A stretch of 64,000 nt of DNA from Actinernus sp. WN-2022 (Eukaryota; Cnidaria; Anthozoa; Actiniaria; Actinernidae). The notes under the pieces were generated by a model. The model did no database searches. It was not told where the DNA came from and saw only the letters and a list, made by a program, of their open reading frames with translations. The stretch covers positions 101,535,321-101,599,320 of the forward strand of contig JAOWCC010001634.1 of NCBI GenBank assembly GCA_030867875.1. The letters run 5' to 3'. A program made the position numbers and the translations under genes. Below are positions 37,601-46,600 of the stretch, in pieces. Every line of letters starts with the position of its first letter. Within the stretch, counting starts at the first letter, position 1.

Positions 37601-40600
37601 TAGTAGGAGCAACTGTCAAAAGTGTAATGGCAAACATCATACCTCGATTTGTGATATATGGTATAAAGTGCAGGGCATTGCTTGATTCTCAGCAGAGTTA
37701 ATAAGTAGGCTTGATAAGCAACCTATTCGAAAGGAGTTTAAACGGATCGATATGATGATGCATTCGACTAACCAGAAGATAAAAATATTTGGTGTGAAAG
37801 TTTCCAGCCTGAAGGAAGACTTTCACCTGGCTATTTCAGCAAGCAAGGTAGATAGAGCAGTCCTACTGTCACTCCCAAATCCTAGGTTTGCTGAAATCAT
37901 TGATCAACATCAGCACCTGGAGGGAGTCGTTATGGATGATATGGATAATAAGACCAAGTTTTCCATTCACCTTGTACTCGGTACAAGTGAGTACTCAAGC
38001 ATTAAGATGCGAACAAGGCCAAGAGTCGGACAGCCTGGAGAGCCGGTGGCAGAGTTGACAACTTTTGGCTGGACAATCCTTCCACCAGGAGCAGAGGTGA
38101 ACTGTAACAATGTTTACTTGACGAGAACTTCTACTGCAGATCTGGAGCAGCTGTGCAGACTAGATGTGCTGGGGCTTGAGGACAGACCAGCTGGAGACCA
38201 ACAATCCGTCTACGAAGATTTCAAAGAACAGCTGACACAAAGCTCTGAAGGCTGGTACGAGACTGGTTTACTTTGGAAGAACAACTGTGGTCCTTTACAG
38301 AGCAATAGAAGTGGGAGTTTAGGAAGACTGGCGGGCCTGGTGAAGAGGCTGCACAGAGAACATACACTGCTCGACAGATATGATGATGTTATCCAGGATC
38401 AACTGGCAAAGGGTGGTAGAGTGTTCTACATACCTCATAAGCCGGTGATACGAGAGTCTGCGGAAAGCACGAAAATGCGAATAGTGTTTGATGCATCAAG
38501 GAGACAAAATGAAGAGAGCCTCTCATTAAATGACTGCTTAGAAACAGGACCGGCCTTACAGAACCTGCTGTGGAGAGTTCTTGTGAGAATGCGGTTTAAG
38601 CCGGTGGCATTGTGTGGAGATATCAAGCAGGCATTCTTGCAGGTGCGCATAAGTGAAGAAGACCGAGATGGTTTGCGGTTCCACTGAATCAGGAATAAAG
38701 ATCCCTCTGATGTTGAAGTCCTTAGATTCACTTGTATCCCGTTTGGCCTAGTCCAATCGCCCTTTCTGTTGGGGGAAACAGTAGAACAACATTTGGAGAA
38801 CTGCAAGAACAAGTACCCCAGAGAGGTAGAGACGATCAGGAGGGGTTCGTATGTGGATGACGTCCTCACTGGGGGAGAAACCTTGGATGGAACACTTAAG
38901 CTGAAAGAGACGGTAGTAACAATGTTTGGAGAGGCGAAGTTTGAGCTACACAAGTGGCATTCAAATGTACCAAAGCTGGAAGCAAGCAGTAATTCTAATG
39001 ATGAGGAACAGAGTTATGCAAAGGAGCAGCTAGGAGTGAAGGCAGATGAAACAAAGATGTTGGGACTCGCATGGAACAAAGCTGATGATACCATGGGAGT
39101 AACCTTTCCAATGAAGGCTGCAGGTGGATCAAAGAGAGGAATACTTCGATTTCTTGCTTCGATATTTGATCCCCTAGGACTAATTTCACCCATAGCATTG
39201 TTGGGGAAATTTGTGTACCGAGATACCTGTGACCAAAACCTACCATGGGATGGAGAGCTACCACCGAACATGCTGAGGCAATGGAAGACGTTTGAGAGAA
39301 ACCTACCGGACAGTGTAGAGGTTCCACGCAGTCTGGCCACCTTTCGAGGGAGTATTGAATCAATCGATCTACATGCATTTGGAAATACAAGTGGAGTAGG
39401 GACAGCAGCTGCAGTGTATGCTGTAGTTCACCAAGAGTCTGGCATCAACGCTGGACTAGTCGCAGCTAAATCGCGACTTGCAAAGAAAGGCCTAACCATT
39501 CCACGTCTGGAACTTATATCTGCACACATGGCGGCCAACCCTGTGGAGAACATTAAGGATGCACTACACGGGTATCCAGTTAGACAAGTCTACGGATGGT
39601 TGGATAGTACTGTAGCACTACACTGGATTAGGGGAGGAGGTAGCTACAAGCAATTTGTCGCAAATCGAGTGCGACAGATAACGGCAAAGAGTTACATCCA
39701 GTGGAGGCATGTGAGCACCGATCAAAACCCAGCCGACGTTGGTAGTAGAGGAAGAGATGTAAACAAGATGCCTGAGATGTGGTGGAAGGGACCAGAATGG
39801 CTGTTGACTCCTGATCATTGGCCTGATGATTGTCATACACAGCCCAGCGTAGCAACAGAGGTGTAAGTCCAAGCTTGTGAGGGAAGTTCTAGCATTACTA
39901 CGGTGGAGACTAATGACAACTGGGATGAGGTTCTTAAGAAGCAATGTGGCTTTTGGAAGACCATACGCATTTCTGCATGGGTTGCTAGGTACCTTTACAA
40001 CTGCAGGTCTGAAAAATCGGAACATCTCTCAGGACCCTTGACAACTGCTGAGACAAATGACCAAATCCAGGTTTGGATTAGAAGGGTACAGACCAGGTAC
40101 AGCCAGAGTTCAAAGAAGACCAACTAAGACTGAACCTACAGAAGAATGAACAGGGGTTGTATGAATGCCGCGGCAAAATCCAAGGAAGTTATCTGCCACC
40201 AAACTCACCTTTCAGCAAGAAGATGGTTATGGATGCTCATTTACTGATACTGCATGGGGGAGTTGGCCTCACAATGGAATTCATCAGACGTAAATATTAG
40301 ATACCTCGAATAAGACAGCTGACAAAGAAGGTCATCCGAGGAATATGCTTCGGCTGTAAGAAATTTCAAGTCTGCACAGCATTCTCAAACCGGCCACCCG
40401 GAAACCTGCCAACTGATCGAACCAAAGGATCAGTACCATTCCAAGTGCTTGGAGCTGATTATGCTGGGCCGATTGCCTACAAGTTCAACCCAAAGAAGGA
40501 AGGCAAGGCTTACATGTACATCTTACTGTTTGCATGTAGTCTCACAAGGGCCATCCATCTTGAGTTGCTGCCTGACCAAACTACAGCAGGGTTCCTCAGA

Positions 40601-43600
40601 AGCTTCAAGCGATTCATAGCAAGAAGAGGCAGACCAGAGAAGATCTACACCGATAATGGAGGATCGTTCATAGGTGCAGCTAAGTGGGTGAAGAAAGTGA
40701 TGAAAGATGAGCGGGTTCAGAACTACCTGGCAATTTAATCTGGGCAGAGCCCCTTGGTGGGGAGGCCAGTTTGAAAGGATGGTGGGGATCGTGAAGCGAA
40801 TTCTACACAAGTCTATGGGCCGCGCTTTACTCGGATGGAGTGAACTTGAAGAGGTGCTGCTGGATGTCGAGGTGGCTGTAAATAACCGTCCACTCGGGTA
40901 TGTAGAGGATGATGTCCAGTTACCCACGCTGACACCGAATGTCATGATGTTTGGTCAACCTAACCTACTACCAGAGGAGGATGCTGGTTCAATCGATGAT
41001 TTGAGGAAACGTGCAAGATATGTGCGTAGGTGCAAGGATGTGCTTTGGGCAAGATGGACGGGGGAGTACCGAAAGGGATTACGAGAAAGGCATATTGCAG
41101 CTTAACCCAGATGCAAGGGAGTTCCGGCCAAGAAGGCGAGAGCTGCGACAGCCGCTGCAAAGAGGATCCAGCGTATTGCAGATGATGAAACAACCGATTT
41201 CTAACTGCAATATATTTTATTCTTTCTGGATCAAATAGGGGGAGTGTGTGGAGAATATTTCGGTAGAACTTTTCCCTTTCAGTTTCAAACATTGTTGTTT
41301 AAGTAAAAAATAGGCAGGCGTTCCTAACCCTTGAGTCTGGGGTAGGCCTGGAAACTAGTCACATGTAAGAGGAGAGCACGAGGAGAGGAATAAACATGGC
41401 GGACTAAAACCAATGTTTGGAGTTTGTTACTCGGTTTTACAGGGAAACAAATCTGTGAGAATTGTCGGAGCAAACGGAAAACTTAATCCCCGATATTTTC
41501 ACTAAATGTAAAAAGACCAAAAGAAGAGAATGTGATATGGTATGGGTTATGACCCCTACAAAGTTGTAGTAATTAACAAATAACTCCATGGACGTAATTT
41601 CCAGTTCCAGTTCAGCTGAATTATAATCGAATATGGCATCTCATACAGTTATTACTCGGGCTGCCTGTGGCAGCACCGAGTCTTAAAATGCAAGTCGTTT
41701 TTTTTATTTTTATTCCGTGTAGCAAGCGTTCAGCGCATGCGTTAAAGGTCAAATTCACACCAATCAGATCGCACTGTGCTGGTCACGCAACAATCGCCAG
41801 GTTAATTTATTTACATAATTTAATACAGTAAAGCAAGATGGCGGAATCCGCGAGCAACTTTCTCTGTAACTTGGAGTCTCATCTCTCGAATGTAAGCCAG
41901 TTTAATGTTTTATTTAACTTCACTCATGCGAAAGCCTTCCAACAGGCTCAGGATGCGTTGTTTACCCAGATGGCCAGTGCTTTTATATACGACACGTACG
42001 ACGACCTGAAGCAAAGGGGCCAGGATCCGGAAAGCTAAAATTCGAAGAAATAGATATTGGAATCTATAAGCCATCGGCTCGCTGTGCTGCATTTAAAACA
42101 TCCGAGAAGAACATCTTATTTTGGGTGAAGGCACTTCAAGACCAATATTATGAGTCTCTTAAAAACTGTCAGAGATTTAAATTTACCGTAAGTTGGATCA
42201 GAGAGTATTGAGATCAAGTTATTTCGTTCCAGCGAGGATATTGACCTAGCGGAAACGGTACAAGCTGTCGAAGGATTTTACTTATAATCATCCACAACAG
42301 GAATAGTTATGTGCCAAGGCATGGGAAAAGATCGAGTTTCCCAGATTACAGATGAAAGTAGAGAACTTAACGAATGAAGAAACAGAGGTCACGCGCGACA
42401 TGCTTGAGAAAATGAACATGTTCAACACTTTATGTTATACTAGAAAACAAAACAAATTACAGAGCCTGCAAGTTCACAAGTCAATGAAAAACCCCAAGAG
42501 CCTGTAGTTTTGGATCAACATATCCTTGAAACTCCAAAAGCAACATACACATGAGTCAAATTCAAACCGGAAGAGACGGAATTCTTTAGATTCTTCACGA
42601 CAACCCGATCCCTATTCATCAGAATACATTTTCTGTGCTAAATGACGAGAGTTTATAATTACCTGACCGACAACCCACTACTAAAGAAAGGGACCATGAA
42701 GTACGGTTAATTCTCGGGTTCAAAACAATGAATATATGCCTGCTCAAATGCAGTGTGTTAAACTGTTTAAATTAAAAGGTCAACATACGAGAAAAACAAA
42801 AATATTAAATTACATATTTACTAGGGGAGCAGAGAAATTTTATGAAAGTCACCGCGCTACCGGCCACTCCAAAAGACTGCTAAATTCAGCTAATAATTCT
42901 TCCCTTTGGTTATTACTAAGAGCATTTCAAATGAAAGTGTATTTCATCTTCAATCTCATGTGGCCCGAGTGAAAGCCCAGATGGGCTCTTGTCTTAATTA
43001 GCTATGCGAAATGTGACTGATTAACTTAGTTAGAATACTCTTTACTGCCTTACTAGTTTTTCAAATGCCTCAAGTTGTTGCAGGGCCTACTGAAAATCGC
43101 CTTGGCAAACGAGTAGGCCGCCTGTATAAATATTATTAATATTACTACCATACACTGCCCGACTAATGTATTCAACAAAATTCTCATGGCACGGGACAGA
43201 CTGAGTTGTCAAATGTCCCACGTATATACAGGAAGGGGGAGGGGTGGGAGGACAATGGGAACGTTAGATTGATTACAGACATAACCTTATGCTACTGTAT
43301 GTACCTTGATGTCAATGTGTTTCACACAATAAATATTATTATTTGTAGTTATTCTAGCGCACTGCCTATCACACGCACTTCACAAAATAATCCAACACAC
43401 ACATGACTCATACAAGTCCATGAGTTCCCCTATTATAAATAGGGTCCTCTGTTTAACTTACATGGTACTTTTCAATCAGCTCTTGTCTGTTATAGATTGG
43501 TACTTCAGGCTCAGAATCCTCAGAATAATCCTCATCTTCTTCATATATTTGATCGTCTATCAATTAAAAGGAACATGAAAAAAAATCAATGCCAGTTCCA

Positions 43601-46600
43601 GGATTTTGTAAAGGGGGGGGGGGGGGAGGGGAGAAGGAGTGAATCAAGAATGGAGCTTCGGCTTCTTAGTATCAATACACAAAAAAGGTGATCCTTTAAA
43701 TGTAGATAACTACAGAGGAATAACTCTGTTATCTTCACTGGGTAAATTATTTAATGCACATCAACATGTGTATAAGTACCTACAGAACAGCAAAAGGTGA
43801 CAGTGTTAAAATGCAAGCAAGGCAGATTTAGAAAAAAAAAACATGGGACTACTGACAGCATTTTCATTCTTAAAGCAAAGATTGATAAGTTGATAAGTAT
43901 ATTAAAAGCAAATCAAATAAGAAGAGAAACCTCTTGTTTACTTGTTTTGTTCACAGTCTATAAAAAAGCCTTCGATTGCATTCCAAGGTCAACGCTCTTT
44001 GAAAATTTAAGACAAGTGCATATCAGGGACTAATAAAAGTAAAAACAATGCGACTAAATAAATACATGATTGCATAACTTCAGTTAAATGTGATTGGCTC
44101 ATTCCATTTTTACTTGCTCTTGTAATTGGCTTTGTAATTACTTTGGTTTTGGTTTTACAACACTCAATTGAAAACTGCTCTATTATGTTGACCTACATGT
44201 ATACATGTTGTCAGTGAATCCTAGACTTGTTAATCAGGCAAAATTATTTCATTTTCATACCAGTTTCAATATATCCAGGCTGTTCATCATCTTTATATTC
44301 ATCTCCAGGCTCAGGAGATTGAGTGACAGGAGGTGGGGTTGTAGATGCATCTGGACCATCTGTGACTGTCCCAGTTGGTTCCTCAGCAGTAGGTGTCCCC
44401 TCTCTTGACAGACGCTCTGCCACCTCTACAGTGGGGTCAGGGTCTTGCTCTGGGATACCCTCATTCTAAGGAGAAGCAAATAACAAAGTAATAATAATAA
44501 TTTTAATAATGACTTTATTAGATTACATGTACATTGTGGCCCTAAAAAGTAGTGAACTACATGTAATGAACTAATTATAATAACTAAATTAACTAATTGA
44601 TAAATAACAAAATTAATATAAATGTAATAAAGGGGCATCCTAAGAATGTGTGATTGGATTTCTTGTAAGGGTTGAGTATCTGCAGCCACTTTCATATGCA
44701 GCCTTCACCTCCGTGAAACCTGGAATAGTAGTGGCTATCCAAACAATGCCTAATGTCACTAACCCTGAAACAATACAAACCCTAAAACAATGACTTTCTT
44801 TTTTGCAATCCAAATGCAAGGTTTTGAGAGGTGAATGCCTCCTCATATATGTGGGAAATCAATATAGATGCAGTCATTTTATCATGAATCTGTCCTGTTA
44901 TACATGTACAATGTATATACATGTACATGCACATGTACAGATAATGTCAAAATGTGATGAAAACAAAGAAGCACATGTATACTAGGCTATTACTGCCAGG
45001 CACATCTTGATTTTGAGGAAGGATTAATCCAGCATAACTGCAAAATACTCCCTCCCGTATGTACATTGTAAATGTACTATACTGTGCTATAACCCATATA
45101 CACATATCAGCGGAAATGTATTCGTTGTTTGCCTATGGAGTGAGAACTGTTGTTTTAATTACCTGTCTGGGAACTTTTTTCAAAATGGTTTATGTAGGTC
45201 AGATCAAGTGGATCAAGCATACATTGTACACTGTACAGTATATTACAGGAGTCATAAAGTATGTGTCTCTCAAATGGATTGTGTATCACACAGATCATAT
45301 ATCAGAAGTATCATAACATATCTACTGGTATCATTGGATATCAAGGGTAATTGACATGTATGATTATGACTATCATACGAAATACTGTATTGTACATCAG
45401 AATTATGTACCATTAGATAATCATTATATTGTGCAGGTATCAAGTACACATTATCATTCAATGTAATTGAATGTACTGTATGTATCATTAAGTATTAATA
45501 GGAAACAGTTATTTGTTTTGAGGGGGGGGGGGGGGGGGGGAGGAGGGGGGGACTACATGTATTCTGCAATATATGCCAGATATCCAAGCTTTTAAATTAA
45601 GCTTGAAAGATGCCTGCAAGTCAATAATGTATTGTTTAAAATAGTATGTACAATAGTCTAGTACAGTACATGGTTACCTCTGGTACAGAACTATTCCCAT
45701 CTGGGACATCACTTGGCTCCACATTCTCTGTCTGGGGTTGCCCCTCTTGTTGTCTCTCCTCAGCATCTTCAACAGATGCAGGTTCAGTTTCTCCTTCTTG
45801 TTTAGTTAATTCTTCTTCTCCTTCAGGGATTGCCTCCTCTGGGGGCTTTTCTGATGCCACTGCTTCTGATTGGTCTTCTGGACCTGCAGCTGCAGATTCT
45901 GGAGTTTCAGTAGAAGGTTCTGCAGAAGAAGGGGCCTCTTCCTGCTCTGGAGTGGAGTCAGTTTGTGGCTGTGATATGAAATGTATCCTTTAAATAGCCT
46001 GTGTAGCTGTTCCAGGGGGGGGGGGGGGGGGATTGGGATAAGAGAAAAAAGAAAAGGGAAGGGAGCTTAAGTGCTTGCAACAGAACCCCCCAAAAGCTGT
46101 TTCCACCTCCAATATTATTAATAAATCTGTATCATTTGTAAAACCTGTCAAATCACTGAATTGAGTCAAAATTCTGTTGTACAACATTTCTGGTTTTACT
46201 GTCAAAACACATTACACAACTGGAGCTCGGATAACACTTTCAGCTGAAAGCAGATTAAGTGAAATCAAACTTATACTGAATTTTGTCACCTTCGTAAGAA
46301 ATGTTTACGGGTAACGTTGAAGAACAGAAATATTCTAGGTTAACTATTGAAGTACTGTACACTTGCAACTACAATATATTTTCAAACTGCTCAAATATCT
46401 GGAAAGGTGATTTATTATGGCTCTGAGAAGCCAGAGAACTGTCTATAAAAGTGCACTAGTCCAGAACAACTTGCTGTTTTTTTTCTATAAACTTAAGTAT
46501 ACCCAATTGCTAATAAAGAGATATCAGTGATGTCAGTCCACAGTGGCATCTCATTGCTCAAGTGGAATTGTACAGAATGCCACTGCAAATTTTGGTTGCA

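Larger units (their letters stand above)
34903..41441 (+). mobile_element. Decayed BEL/Pao LTR retrotransposon
   Basis: A 28-bp match to the LTR start (34903-34930) marks the 5' side and the 3' LTR begins at 41247, after a purine-rich run (AGGGGGAGTG). Between them the order is gag, two zinc knuckles, a protease remnant, reverse transcriptase, RNase H and integrase, which is the BEL/Pao layout. The remainder of the 5' LTR and the leader are not visible; 34931-36420 holds a minisatellite and unrelated sequence. In-frame stops and frameshifts make it inactive. Confidence 0.8.
19111..43461 (-). other. CFAP184 intron 4, 24.35 kb, transposon-filled
   Basis: Exons 4 and 5 join in phase 0 and the protein reads on without a visible gap, so no exon is needed in between. 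The intron hosts the PIN-nuclease element (22516-26953), the BEL/Pao relic (34903-41441), LINE tails, SINEs and many foldbacks. It also includes stretches where I see nothing: 19643-20470, 26954-27230, 27400-28980 (apart from ATCGAT-rich sequence near 28170-28300), 31005-31950 and 42560-43460. Confidence 0.75.

Noticed and set aside
42736..42972. 78-codon frame before exon 4
   Set aside because: No recognisable domain, and composition does not differ from surrounding intron.
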